Positions 1 to 7,506 of a stretch of 64,000 bases of DNA are shown in pieces. Made by a program: the position numbers and the translations under genes. Numbering within the stretch: the stretch's first letter is position 1; each line of letters begins with the position of its first letter. Source of the stretch: CBDHGY01 sp965263325 (GTDB lineage Bacteria; Pseudomonadota; Alphaproteobacteria; Caulobacterales; Hyphomonadaceae); contig CBDHGY010000002.1 in assembly GCA_965263325.1 (NCBI GenBank), positions 1,736,001 to 1,800,000 of the forward strand. The letters are read 5' to 3'. Below the pieces are notes generated by a model. The model worked only from the letters and a program-made list of their open reading frames with translations. It ran no database searches and was not told where the DNA came from.

Positions 1-441
1 GATTTAAATGTAAAATCGCCGTTCTTTCTAACGCAAGCGCTTCACATGCGTTTGAAACAAGCCGCTTCGTCAGACCAACCTTCAAAGGTAATCAATATCT
101 GTTCCATCGATGGTATCCGGCTCAATCCGCTTGAGACTTATTCCTACCACGCTTCGAAATCATCATTGCTGTTTCTAACAAAACGCCTCGCCGCGAGGTT
201 GATTAAAGACAATATCGTTGTCTCGGCCATTGCTCCTGGCCCATTTGCATCTGAGATGAACCGTGCGGCACGCGACCAGGAAGAATTCATTGCAAGTGTG
301 ACCCCGGCAAGACGAATTGGTCGACCTGAAGATATGGCAGGAGCGGCAATCTATCTGGCGTCAAAAGCTGGCGATTATGTCATCGGAGATTCGATTGCTG
401 TCGACGGTGGTCATGCATATGCAAACATTCCAGATCTTTAG
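1..441 (+). CDS. SDR family oxidoreductase, 3' part (start outside window)
   Basis: The reading frame is open from the first base of the window, so the N-terminal Rossmann half with the NAD(P)-binding Gly-rich loop lies upstream. What remains holds the catalytic tetrad region: a Ser in INICS, then YSYHASK, which is the YxxxK motif, followed by the IAPGPF segment and a C-terminal VDGGHAY end. These are typical of classical short-chain dehydrogenases/reductases that oxidise or reduce alcohols and ketones in the cytoplasm. The substrate cannot be read from the sequence. A later in-frame ATG at 46 is unlikely to be the start, because coding similarity to the family runs through bases 1-45. It is followed by phoX on the same strand after 94 bases. 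Confidence 0.85.
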   Translation, partial: DLNVKSPFFLTQALHMRLKQAASSDQPSKVINICSIDGIRLNPLETYSYHASKSSLLFLTKRLAARLIKDNIVVSAIAPGPFASEMNRAARDQEEFIASVTPARRIGRPEDMAGAAIYLASKAGDYVIGDSIAVDGGHAYANIPDL

Positions 442-535
442 GGTCCTGAACTGCGACAATTCGATTGCCGCTCAGTCCTAAAACTGTTGCATCAGCGGTG
501 TAGCCTGAGAGGATAAGATCGAGGATTTTGTTGCA

Positions 536-2455
536 ATGGACCAATCTGAAAATACCCCGTCGAATCCACGCTTGGCACATGGCACTGAGACAATTGGTGA
601 CGTGATAGCAAAACGTCTGTCGCGGAGAGGCTTTCTCGGCGGGCTGGCTGCGACGAGCGGACTGTTGGCAAGCGGATGCACAACTTCGGAATCAATTACG
701 AAATCAATCAGCGGCGACACATCTGCTTTCGCTTTCCAGGAAATCACACGCGGCCTCGACGAAACACATCATGTGCCAGATGGCTACACGACAGACTTGC
801 TCCTTCGTTGGGGCGATCCTTTGTTCGATGACAGTCCAGCCTTCGATCCCATGAACCAGAGCGAAGCGGCGCAGCTCAAGCAATTCGGTTACAATAATGA
901 CTATATTGGGTTTGTGCCACTACCTGCGGCCGACGATAGCACGCAGCGCGGCCTACTTTGCGTCAATCATGAATATGTTTCAACTGCTCTCATGTTGCCG
1001 GGCGTTGCCGCAGACTATCCAAATTCCATGACGCCGCAGAACTGCCTTATTGAAATGGCGGCACATGGCGGCAGTGTGGTGGAAATCGTGCAGACTAATG
1101 AAGGTTGGAGGCCGGTTGTCGGCAGCAAGTACAACCGCCGTATTACGGCACATCGTACACCCATGTTGGTCACAGGCCCGGCTGCTGGCTCCCCGCGCCT
1201 GAAAACCAAGAATGATCCTTCAGGGCGGTATGTTGCCGGAACAATGAATAATTGCGCCGGTGGAATCACGCCGTGGGGCACCTGGTTGATGGCCGAAGAG
1301 AACTTTAACGGCAACTTCCTTGGTGAGCTGCCGGACACTCATCCGGAGGCAGAGAACCATAAGCGGTACGGCGTGCCGAAAGGATGGTATCACTGGGGCA
1401 CCCATTTTGATAGGTTTGATGTTTCCAAAGAACCAAATGAACCAAATCGATTTGGCTGGATCGTTGAAGTTGACCCAATGGATCCAACATCTACGCCAAA
1501 GAAGCGGACAGCGCTTGGACGGTTCAAACACGAAGGTGCCGAATCTGTCGTGGCACCGAATGGCCAAGTGGTCATTTACATGGGCGACGACCAGCGCTTC
1601 GATTACGTCTACAAATTTGTGACCGCGGACAAATTTAATCCTGCGAATGCGATAGCAAATCGTGACTTATTGGACCGTGGAACCCTTTACGCTGCACGAT
1701 TTGATGAAGATGGAACGGTGCACTGGCTTGCGCTGACGCATGGTGAAGGACCGCTTTCTTCAGAAAACGGTTTCGCATCTCAAGCGGACGTGATGATCGA
1801 AGCGCGGCGTGCAGCTGATTTGCTCGGTGCCACACCCATGGATCGCCCCGAAGACGTTGAACCTGATCCAGCGACGGGCAAAGTCTGGGTTATGCTTACA
1901 AACAACAATAGACGTGAAGAAGGCCAGATCGACGCGGCGAATCCGCGTGCGGACAATAAATTTGGTCATGTCATAGAAATCGTCGAGCCGGAAGGCGACT
2001 TCACTTCAACCCAATCACGATGGGAAATTTTAGTAAGATGCGGCGATCCGAAAATTGCAGAGATTGGAGCGACCTGGAACCCGCTCACCAGCGATGAGGG
2101 GTGGTATGGCAGCCCTGACAATTGCGCCGTGGATCCCTCCGGACGTCTATGGATCTCCACTGACGGAAATGAGAACACAGGCGCAGCTGATGGGCTATGG
2201 GCCATGGAAACCACAGGTGAAAGACGCGGCACGAGTAAGGCCTTTTTCCGGGCGCCCATCGGCGCAGAGGTGTGCGGCCCCCGTTTCACCGATGATAGCG
2301 ACACATTGTTTATCGCAGTGCAGCATCCAGGCGATGTCGATGGTGCGACATTTGAAGCGCCCGCGACCCGCTGGCCTGATTTTCAGGACAATGTTCCACC
2401 TCGGCCGAGCGTGTTAGCCATACGCAAGATAAATGGTGGCCCCATAGGTACGTAG
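536..2455 (+). CDS. phoX: PhoX-family alkaline phosphatase, Tat-exported lipoprotein
   Basis: A 639-residue protein of the PhoX (DUF839) family, Ca/Fe-dependent phosphatases that release phosphate from phosphomonoesters outside the cytoplasmic membrane. Residues 29-34 carry a twin-arginine motif (SRRGFL) and Cys48 sits in a lipobox-like LASGC, so the protein is probably folded before Tat export and may be lipid-anchored. Internal blocks such as GGITPWGTWLMAEENF, GRFKHEGAE, YMGDDQRFDYVYKF and the RPEDVEPDP segment are family hallmarks that include metal ligands. The start at 536 has a GAGGA element about ten bases upstream. No convincing Pho box is visible in the 94-base upstream gap. The product could act on substrates other than simple phosphate esters. 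Confidence 0.88.
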   Translation: MDQSENTPSNPRLAHGTETIGDVIAKRLSRRGFLGGLAATSGLLASGCTTSESITKSISGDTSAFAFQEITRGLDETHHVPDGYTTDLLLRWGDPLFDDSPAFDPMNQSEAAQLKQFGYNNDYIGFVPLPAADDSTQRGLLCVNHEYVSTALMLPGVAADYPNSMTPQNCLIEMAAHGGSVVEIVQTNEGWRPVVGSKYNRRITAHRTPMLVTGPAAGSPRLKTKNDPSGRYVAGTMNNCAGGITPWGTWLMAEENFNGNFLGELPDTHPEAENHKRYGVPKGWYHWGTHFDRFDVSKEPNEPNRFGWIVEVDPMDPTSTPKKRTALGRFKHEGAESVVAPNGQVVIYMGDDQRFDYVYKFVTADKFNPANAIANRDLLDRGTLYAARFDEDGTVHWLALTHGEGPLSSENGFASQADVMIEARRAADLLGATPMDRPEDVEPDPATGKVWVMLTNNNRREEGQIDAANPRADNKFGHVIEIVEPEGDFTSTQSRWEILVRCGDPKIAEIGATWNPLTSDEGWYGSPDNCAVDPSGRLWISTDGNENTGAADGLWAMETTGERRGTSKAFFRAPIGAEVCGPRFTDDSDTLFIAVQHPGDVDGATFEAPATRWPDFQDNVPPRPSVLAIRKINGGPIGT

Positions 2456-2627
2456 ACGGCACCCTGCGGACCGTATCCATTTGATTGAAAACAGATTTTG
2501 GCGAGGCCTGCGGTGTCAATCCAGGCGAAGATCCAGATGTTCGCTCTCCATGTAATGGAAATTTCATTTGCGAGCGAGTGAAAGGCACAATATTCATTAC
2601 AGAGCCGAAACAAGGGAGGCCTATTTC

Positions 2628-2963
2628 ATGAAGAAGTTTATCGCACTAACAGCTGCAACTGCAGCGCTCGCAATGCCGGCTATCGCAGGCACAATGACCA
2701 TTAGCTTTGCAAACGATAACGGCGAAACCGTTGTTATGACATTCGACGATGCAACAATGACGGCAACTGTTGAAGGCGCCGAAGGGTCATTCGCTTATAC
2801 ATGGGATGCTGAAGCAAATAAGCTTTGCGGTGACGCCACCGGCGAAGGTGAAGTTTGCGCAACATTCGCTGAGAAGGCTGAACCTGCTGTTGGCGTGTCG
2901 TCTGCCTACTCCACATCTGATGGCGGTAGCGGAACTGCAACGATTACTGCAATGGCAGAGTAA
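2628..2963 (+). CDS. small exported protein, unknown function
   Basis: Encodes about 111 residues. It starts at the ATG at 2628, preceded by GGGAGG at about 2614, and opens with a clear Sec signal peptide (MKKFIALTAATAALAMPAIA, then cleavage after AIA-G). The mature part is acidic, poor in aromatics and likely beta-rich, with two Cys residues in LCGDATGEGEVC that could form a disulfide in the periplasm. No family is recognised. It stands alone after phoX with its own strong RBS and is followed by a strong intrinsic terminator, so it is probably a single-gene unit of a fairly abundant periplasmic protein. Confidence 0.75.
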   Translation: MKKFIALTAATAALAMPAIAGTMTISFANDNGETVVMTFDDATMTATVEGAEGSFAYTWDAEANKLCGDATGEGEVCATFAEKAEPAVGVSSAYSTSDGGSGTATITAMAE

Positions 2964-2994
2964 TATCTGCAAAATTTGATTTCCAAAATCTGAG

Positions 2995-3032
2995 CAACGC
3001 AATATGCCTAACGGTATGTTGCGTTGTTTTTT
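2995..3032 (+). terminator. intrinsic terminator overlapping the next gene's start
   Basis: Arms at 2995-3005 and 3016-3026 form an 11-bp stem in RNA, with one G-U wobble at 3003/3018, followed directly by six T residues at 3027-3032. It fits the end of the 2628-2963 gene. The stem also contains both possible ATG starts of the next gene (3004 and 3016). Confidence 0.75.
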
Positions 3033-3381
3033 GTTTGGTATCGCTGCGAGCCTTTTCGCGACCTCTGCTGTGGCTGATGAAGCCGATGTAATCGGTGTGA
3101 AAGTAGAGGCGCTCGGGGACCGAGAGTTTCGATTTCATGTTACGGTGGACCATCTCGACGATGGCTGGGATCACTACGCTGATGCATGGCAAGTTCTGGG
3201 GCCGGATGGCGGTGTCCTCGGCACACGCGAGTTGTCACATCCGCATGTTGAGGAAATGCCATTCACGCGCAGCACAGTAATTTCTATACCCGCAGGAATA
3301 ACCGAAGTGACCGTGCGCGCCCGCGATCTGGTTCATGGGTTTGGCGGGAAAGAAATGACCGTCAAGCTGCCGCAAAATTAG
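3004..3381 (+). CDS. conserved exported protein of alphaproteobacteria
   Basis: Encodes 125 residues from ATG 3004, or 121 from ATG 3016. Both start codons lie inside a terminator hairpin and neither has a good Shine-Dalgarno, so the start is uncertain. A Sec signal peptide (FGIAASLFATSAVA-DEAD) is clear. The mature domain, with DDGWDHYADAW, VLGTRELSHPHVEE and PFTRS, resembles a small beta-rich periplasmic family common in Rhodobacterales and relatives, of unknown role. It is not a shadow frame, because composition and signal peptide are both protein-like. Its expression may need read-through of the upstream terminator or a promoter inside the preceding gene. Confidence 0.72.
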   Translation: MPNGMLRCFLFGIAASLFATSAVADEADVIGVKVEALGDREFRFHVTVDHLDDGWDHYADAWQVLGPDGGVLGTRELSHPHVEEMPFTRSTVISIPAGITEVTVRARDLVHGFGGKEMTVKLPQN

Positions 3382-3421
3382 CTCTTGGCGAACGCTGGGT
3401 CATTAAGCTCATAAGCAGAAG

Positions 3422-4252
3422 ATGATTACAGGACTACACCATTGCGTGCTTGTTGTGCCGGACTTTGATCTCGCGATTTCGCTCTATTCGACCCTCCTTG
3501 GAAGGCAGCCAGACTGGACAAACGAATCTCTCGAAGAGGGCACAGCCACCGCGCTTTTTGTTGTTGATCATACAGCGATTGAGATTCTGGCACCTGTAGG
3601 AAACAGCACCGGCGCTCAAAAGCTAAGAGACCTAGTAGAGACAGATGGGCCCGGTCTAAAAAGCATTGCATTTGCCGTTGAGAATATGGATCGCTGGCAC
3701 ACTTTGCTCTCAAGGCGCGGACTAGAGCCAAGCGATATAAGTGAGCGATCGGAGAACGAGCGCTCTTGGAGATCATGCCGAATACCCGATGAAAACACAG
3801 CGGGGATTAAGACCTTCTTTGTAGAGGAAGACCATCGCATCCCATCAAAATCGGTAGCGGAAGATTGTGTTCACACAATGGATCACTTCGTTATTGCAAC
3901 TCCAAATATCGAGCGAACACTTAGTCATTATGGGGCTCGGCTGGGTCTGGATCTTCGACTTGATCGTACGCACCCTGAGTGGGGAGTTCATTTTTTATTC
4001 TTCAAAACGGGCGGCCTCATCTTTGAAATCGTAAACCGGCTAAATGAAGACAGGGACCCCTCAAAGGACGACAGCATCTTTGGCCTCACTTGGACGGTAA
4101 AAAATCTGGAAGCGGCTCATACCAGATTGGGAAAAGCGGGCCTGAACATCTCTGAAATCCGCAAAGGCCGGAAACCCGGAAGCCAAGTGTTTACCGTTGG
4201 TGATGGCACCTTTAACGTCCCAACCCTGTTCATATCGCATGCGCCGCGCTAA
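3422..4252 (+). CDS. two-domain VOC (glyoxalase/bleomycin-resistance fold) protein
   Basis: A 276-residue cytoplasmic protein with two VOC modules. The first is at about residues 1-130 (ITGLHHCVLVVPDFDLAISLY). The second is at about residues 150-270 (MDHFVIATPNIERTLSHYGARLGLDL), ending in a GDGTFNVPTLFISHA strand. Each module has a His near its first strand and acidic residues (EILAP, FEIVNR) at the usual metal-ligand positions, so metal binding is likely. This layout is called glyoxalase-like domain protein; members include dioxygenases and isomerases and the substrate is not predictable. Its stop overlaps by four bases the convergent stop of the minus-strand lipoprotein gene. AGAAG lies just upstream of the ATG. 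Confidence 0.8.
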   Translation: MITGLHHCVLVVPDFDLAISLYSTLLGRQPDWTNESLEEGTATALFVVDHTAIEILAPVGNSTGAQKLRDLVETDGPGLKSIAFAVENMDRWHTLLSRRGLEPSDISERSENERSWRSCRIPDENTAGIKTFFVEEDHRIPSKSVAEDCVHTMDHFVIATPNIERTLSHYGARLGLDLRLDRTHPEWGVHFLFFKTGGLIFEIVNRLNEDRDPSKDDSIFGLTWTVKNLEAAHTRLGKAGLNISEIRKGRKPGSQVFTVGDGTFNVPTLFISHAPR

Positions 4253-4662
4253 TCGGTACAAGCCGCGATGCCTCGCCCCATATTTTCGCTCATTTCAACG
4301 AGAAATTCTGCATCCTGTAGCGGTGAGTCAAATTCGGCAAATGCAGCAGTAATCTGATAGCTGAGGTCGGCATCAAGTAGCGTTTGCGCCGCGACGGCAC
4401 ACACCTCAATATCGCTGAGACCGTCCAGAACGTAATTATCGTAAACACACGCGCAAATAGTTTCCGTAGTGCTCTCTGCCTCATTCAAACATGTGTCGAG
4501 CAAAAGCTGGCGCTGCCAAGCTGCATCGCAAAAGTCGCCGCCTTGCGCTTGCGCAGTTTGGACATCTTCCTTACCTGCGGAAGTAGAGTTCTCATTCGAA
4601 GAACCACCGCATGCGGCCAGTACCGTCAATCCTGCCAAAATGACAGTCGCTGCTTTTAACAT
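4249..4662 (-). CDS. small Cys-rich lipoprotein with CAC motif
   Basis: Encodes 137 residues with a type II signal peptide (LTVLAACGG; lipidated Cys at residue 18). The mature protein is acidic and helical, with cysteines in a pattern FC, TC, CAC, VC and a C-terminal C, suggesting two or three disulfides in the periplasm. The CAC element and a Cys within the last four residues recur in the lipoprotein at 34002-34436, so the two are probably distant paralogues of an unnamed family. It is transcribed divergently from leuD, with 85 bases between the starts, and its end overlaps the VOC gene by four bases. No function can be assigned. Confidence 0.75.
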   Translation of the reverse strand: MLKAATVILAGLTVLAACGGSSNENSTSAGKEDVQTAQAQGGDFCDAAWQRQLLLDTCLNEAESTTETICACVYDNYVLDGLSDIEVCAVAAQTLLDADLSYQITAAFAEFDSPLQDAEFLVEMSENMGRGIAACTD

Positions 4663-4747
4663 AATTTAGTTCCCGATCGATTCCCAGATTCAGAAATAAA
4701 TCGCTTCGCCTCTGTTCACAAGCCAATCAGATGTTTATGCCGTTCCT

Positions 4748-5377
4748 ATGAAAGCTTTTACCACCCTTTCCGGCACTGCCGCGCCCTTGCTTGAGAAGGG
4801 CAAACCGATGGCCAATGTCGACACCGATATGATCATCCCGAAACAGTTTTTGAAGACGACGACGCGGACCGGTCTCGCCACCGGCCTCTTTCATGAGCTG
4901 AAAACGAAAGAGGATGGCTCACCTAATCCGGACTTTGTGCTGAACAGGCCAGCGTATCAGAATGCAGCTATACTGTTGGCTGGAGAAAATTTCGGGTGCG
5001 GCTCTTCGCGAGAACATGCGCCATGGGCGCTGCTGGATCAGGGCATTACCTGCGTCATCGCGCCGAGCTTTGCCGACATTTTTCATAATAATTGCTTCAA
5101 GAACGGCATTCTTCCCATCGCGCTTCCTATCGATGTGATTGAAGATATGAGCGCACAGGCTGGCGGCGAAAATCACAAATTCACCGTGGATTTGGAAAAG
5201 CAAATCGTGACAACGCCAGATGGCAGAGAACACACATTTGAGATAGACGGTGGCCGGAAAGCTAATCTGTTGCAAGGTCTCGACGAGATTGGTCAATCGC
5301 TAATGGCTGCTGCGGCGATTGACGCTCATGAAAAAAAGCGACGTCTCACAACCCCCTGGCTGGAGCCTCAAACATGA
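4748..5377 (+). CDS. leuD: 3-isopropylmalate dehydratase small subunit
   Basis: A 209-residue LeuD of normal length. With LeuC it isomerises 2-isopropylmalate to 3-isopropylmalate in leucine synthesis. Family blocks are plain: NVDTDMIIPKQFLK near the N-terminus, GENFGCGSSREHAPWAL (substrate-binding loop) and FADIFHNNCFKNGILPI. leuC is not in the window, so the large subunit is encoded elsewhere. The start has no clear Shine-Dalgarno. It begins a tight run leuD, chagasin-like gene, ABM gene, leuB with 4-base ATGA overlaps, so it is presumably one transcript. Confidence 0.97.
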   Translation: MKAFTTLSGTAAPLLEKGKPMANVDTDMIIPKQFLKTTTRTGLATGLFHELKTKEDGSPNPDFVLNRPAYQNAAILLAGENFGCGSSREHAPWALLDQGITCVIAPSFADIFHNNCFKNGILPIALPIDVIEDMSAQAGGENHKFTVDLEKQIVTTPDGREHTFEIDGGRKANLLQGLDEIGQSLMAAAAIDAHEKKRRLTTPWLEPQT

Positions 5378-5811
5378 AACGACTTGCCTTGCTCAGCGCC
5401 GCATTATTGTTCACAGCGTGCCACACCGATCCCTTTAGCATGAAGCCTGAAGTGAACATCGATCCAAAAAAGGTCGAGGCAAAAACAGCTAATGTCGTAA
5501 TCACCGAAAGCCCGGAGCCCGGCTCCACCACGCAATTGTCCGTCGATGATACGTTTAAGATTGAACTCGATGCGAACCCAACGACGGGAATCTGGTGGCA
5601 AGATCCAAAATTCGACGAAACCGTTCTAAAGCTTGTGAGCAATGACTACATCGCCGACCCCGCGCCGGAGGGAATTGTGGGCTCAGGTGGAACAACCGTT
5701 CTGGTCTTTGAGGCTATTGCGCCAGGACAGACCGAGATTTCATCCGACTATAGCCGCGGCGGCGGTGAAGTTTATGAACGGCTCGACATTACCGTTGAGG
5801 TCTCTGAATGA
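5374..5811 (+). CDS. chagasin-like (inhibitor I42) lipoprotein
   Basis: Encodes 145 residues. The lipobox is LFTAC (Cys16), followed by a linker and an Ig-like beta domain from about residue 45. Two of the three loops that chagasin-family inhibitors use to plug cysteine proteases are visible: NPTTGIWW (loop NPTTGY/F) and GSGGTTVLVFEA (GxGG loop). The third loop, usually YxRPW, is replaced by YSRGGGEVYER, so binding strength or target may differ. It is translationally coupled by 4-base overlaps to leuD upstream and the ABM gene downstream, inside a leucine-biosynthesis transcript. A role protecting envelope proteins from papain-like proteases is inferred from the family. Confidence 0.75.
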   Translation: MKRLALLSAALLFTACHTDPFSMKPEVNIDPKKVEAKTANVVITESPEPGSTTQLSVDDTFKIELDANPTTGIWWQDPKFDETVLKLVSNDYIADPAPEGIVGSGGTTVLVFEAIAPGQTEISSDYSRGGGEVYERLDITVEVSE

Positions 5812-6110
5812 TTATCGTCGAGGGCTTCGTCCGCATGGAAAACGCCGGCGATTTTGAGAAAGTAAGGGCGGCCGCAGAAAAACAAATCGTCGCCAGCAAT
5901 GCCGAAGACGGATGCATCATATATTGTTACGCTATAGACGTTCTGGACCCAACAATCATGCGCGTTTTTGAAAAATGGCAGAGTTGGGAAGCCCTCGAAG
6001 CTCATTTTAAAGAGCCCCATATGAATGACTGGCGCACCGCTCTCGCGGATGTGAAGTTCCTTGAACGGTCAATCCGCGCGCACGAAGTTTCTCAGTCAAA
6101 AGAAGTTTAA
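5808..6110 (+). CDS. ABM-domain putative quinol monooxygenase
   Basis: A 100-residue protein of the antibiotic biosynthesis monooxygenase (dimeric alpha-beta barrel) fold. It opens with MIIVEGFVRM, has DGCIIYCYAIDVLDP in the middle, the family's EKWQSWEALEAHFKEPHM segment, and a C-terminal helix. Relatives such as YgiN act without cofactor on quinols or similar aromatics in the cytoplasm; many members are uncharacterised. Its ATG overlaps the stop of the chagasin-like gene by four bases and leuB follows six bases after its stop, so it is co-transcribed with the leucine genes. The link to leucine synthesis is unexplained. Confidence 0.8.
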   Translation: MIIVEGFVRMENAGDFEKVRAAAEKQIVASNAEDGCIIYCYAIDVLDPTIMRVFEKWQSWEALEAHFKEPHMNDWRTALADVKFLERSIRAHEVSQSKEV

Positions 6111-6116
6111 TTTCAT

Positions 6117-7163
6117 ATGACACAAACCATTTTGATGCTGCCCGGTGACGGGATCGGCCCTGAAGTTCTGGGTGAGGCTGAACGCGTTGCGAAAGCAATA
6201 TGCCCGGATTTACAATTCGAACACGGTCTTGTTGGCGGCGCGAGTTATGATGCGCATGGCGTTCCTCTCAACGAAGAAACACTTGCGCAGGCGAAGGCAT
6301 CTGATGCCGTTTTGCTTGGCGCAGTTGGTGGCCCGAAGTGGAATGATGTTGGCAGGGATGTTCGCCCTGAGGCAGGTCTTCTAAATCTGCGTACAGGGCT
6401 CGATGTGTTCGCGAATCTTCGCCCAGCATTCTGTTTTCCTGGGCTGGTTGATGCATCCTCGCTCAAGCGTGACGTTATTGAAGGCCTCGATATTATGATC
6501 GTCCGTGAGCTGACAAGCGGAGTCTATTTCGGAAAGCCGCGCGGTATCGAAGAGGGCGTGAAAGGATATGACACCTCGGTTTACACACGCGAGGAAATTG
6601 AGCGGGTGACCAAAGTCGCGTTTGAAATTGCACGCGGGCGGGACGGCCGCGTCTGCTCAGTTGAAAAAGCAAATGTCATGGACACGGGCCTCTTCTGGCG
6701 CAGCGAGGTGACTCGTCTTCACGCAGAGATCGGCGAAGGTGTCGAGCTCTCCCATATGTACGCAGATGCCTGCGCGATGGAATTGGTGCGCGCGCCAAAA
6801 CAGTTTGATGTGATCCTCTCCGGAAATCTGTTTGGCGACATCCTCTCTGATGCGGCCGCGATGCTGACCGGATCAATCGGCATGCTGCCATCCGCGTCTC
6901 TCGGGGTCGAAGGTGCGCCGGGGCTTTACGAGCCGGTGCACGGCTCCGCGCCAGATATTGCGGGCCAAGGCATTGCGAATCCGTGCGCGGCAATCCTCTC
7001 TTTAGAGATGGCGCTGCGCTGGTCACTTGGCCGCGCGGAAGAGGCTGACAAGCTCTTCGCCGCCGTCAGCAGAGCACTGGAAGATGGCGCACGCACGAAA
7101 GACCTTGGCGGCGAGCTGTCTACGTCTCAGATGGGTGATACTGTAATTAGATTCATAGACTAG
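6117..7163 (+). CDS. leuB: 3-isopropylmalate dehydrogenase
   Basis: A 348-residue LeuB that oxidatively decarboxylates 3-isopropylmalate with NAD+ to give 2-oxoisocaproate. Landmarks are LPGDGIGPEV at the N-terminus, the LLNLRTGLDVFANLRP block with substrate-binding arginines, VRELTSGVYFG, DACAMELVRAPKQFDVI and GNLFGDILSDAAAMLTGSIGMLPSASLG with the metal-binding aspartates. Length and all motifs are normal. It is the last gene of the leuD transcript. Its 3' end overlaps by 11 bases the convergent gene at 7153-7456. Confidence 0.97.
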   Translation: MTQTILMLPGDGIGPEVLGEAERVAKAICPDLQFEHGLVGGASYDAHGVPLNEETLAQAKASDAVLLGAVGGPKWNDVGRDVRPEAGLLNLRTGLDVFANLRPAFCFPGLVDASSLKRDVIEGLDIMIVRELTSGVYFGKPRGIEEGVKGYDTSVYTREEIERVTKVAFEIARGRDGRVCSVEKANVMDTGLFWRSEVTRLHAEIGEGVELSHMYADACAMELVRAPKQFDVILSGNLFGDILSDAAAMLTGSIGMLPSASLGVEGAPGLYEPVHGSAPDIAGQGIANPCAAILSLEMALRWSLGRAEEADKLFAAVSRALEDGARTKDLGGELSTSQMGDTVIRFID

Positions 7164-7456
7164 GTTGTTGTCGAACAACCCAATCCTCAAAGCGAAAGTA
7201 CACCAGTAAATGAGCAAGCAACAGCGCAGTCGCCCCCCACTCCGTCATTGCGGCCTCTTCTCCTATGACTAAGCCCGGAAGGCTCAAAGTACCCAAACTC
7301 AAGAAGAAGGAATGAACAACCACCGATGTTTTTGTTACATGTGATTTCATGACTTTAGAGACTGATCGCGAGAGAATTATTGCGAGAACTATACTCATGA
7401 CAATCAAAAAAAACCACAGCAGTGATTGATACGAGTTTTACCAGGAATTGTTCCAT
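7153..7456 (-). pseudogene. small membrane protein gene with one-base frameshift in an A8/T8 run
   Basis: An ATG at 7456 has an excellent Shine-Dalgarno (GGAGGTTAAA just upstream). It reads MEQFLVKLVSITAVVFF and then hits the eight-T run (A8 on the plus strand, 7406-7413). In frame, it continues into an unconvincing short tail. If one T is skipped, the frame becomes VVFLIVMSIVLAIILSRSV and runs to 7153 as a roughly 100-residue protein with a smooth N-terminal membrane helix, a second hydrophobic segment and a WGATALLLAHLL stretch. The parts therefore look like one gene broken at a homopolymer. This could be a real mutation, slippage-controlled expression or a sequencing error. No family is recognised. 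It lies between leuB and the MBOAT gene. Confidence 0.6.
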
Positions 7457-7506
7457 TTTAACCTCCAGCCAATCGAATTTACTCATAAATGAGTTCAATT
7501 GTAAAT

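Noticed and set aside
442..535. Possible Pho box before phoX
   Set aside because: No pair of CTGTCAT-like half-sites with proper spacing could be found.
3016..3026. Terminator hairpin as proof that the 3004 gene is not real
   Set aside because: The encoded signal peptide and conserved-looking domain support a real gene, so the overlap is reported instead.
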